Below are positions 23,566 to 24,023 of a DNA stretch of 24,023 bases, piece by piece. The translations under genes were made by a program, and so were the position numbers. Each line of letters opens with the position of its first letter. The first letter of the stretch is position 1. Below the pieces are notes generated by a model. The model did no database searches, was not told where the DNA came from, and saw only the letters and a list, made by a program, of their open reading frames with translations. Origin of the DNA: CAZJFH01 sp964545205 (GTDB lineage: Bacteria; Pseudomonadota; Alphaproteobacteria; Rhodospirillales; Magnetospirillaceae); contig CAZJFH010000076.1 in assembly GCA_964545205.1 (NCBI GenBank), positions 1-24,023 on the forward strand. The letters run 5' to 3'.

Positions 23566-24023
<458 letters not shown>

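Overview
The window reads as a compact, very GC-rich chromosomal segment of an alphaproteobacterium, probably near the Rhodospirillales. The evidence is an archaeal-type class I lysyl-tRNA synthetase, a ~180 kDa NAD-dependent glutamate dehydrogenase, an RpoH-type sigma factor, and recA followed by alaS. Nearly all genes are housekeeping or regulatory. No integrase, transposase, tRNA, rRNA or CRISPR array was recognised. I place 21 protein genes, one of them (recA) cut by the window edge and one a short ORF of 59 codons.

Left part (1-5600): a palindromic hairpin repeat, then a divergent pair made of an RpoH-like sigma factor (minus) and an OxyR-like LysR regulator (plus). Next come an XRE/S24 LexA-like regulator and a small membrane-protein ORF behind a near-perfect Shine-Dalgarno. 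The small ORF overlaps the 3' end of the convergent lysK. Between lysK and phoH lies a 344-bp divergent intergenic region that holds a strong intrinsic-terminator-shaped hairpin just upstream of phoH.

Middle part (5600-11000): an envelope cluster. It holds a SleB-type cell wall hydrolase, an overlapping three-gene operon (ribbon-helix-helix protein, GT87 membrane glycosyltransferase, extensin-like lipoprotein), a divergent bifunctional penicillin-binding protein, and a periplasmic DUF3365/Tll0287-type c-heme protein.

Right part (11000-24023): the large NAD-glutamate dehydrogenase, divergent from an orphan LivF-type ABC ATPase, then a small membrane protein. On the minus strand there follows a probable partner-switching operon read from high to low coordinates. 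It consists of a HisKA-receiver-PP2C-RsbW fusion, a STAS antagonist and a metallo-beta-lactamase-fold hydrolase. Upstream of it on the same strand are alaS and recA.

The most unusual observations are regulatory proteins that have lost the residues expected to sense or transmit the signal. The OxyR homologue keeps the peroxidatic Cys but has Ala at the resolving Cys. The S24 regulator lacks the Ser/Lys dyad. The receiver domain of the partner-switch fusion has Asn in place of the phospho-acceptor Asp. The RpoH-like sigma has a divergent region 2.4. The hairpin and possible small RNA between lysK and phoH is the best candidate for an unannotated non-coding element. I saw no defence island or clearly novel multi-gene system.
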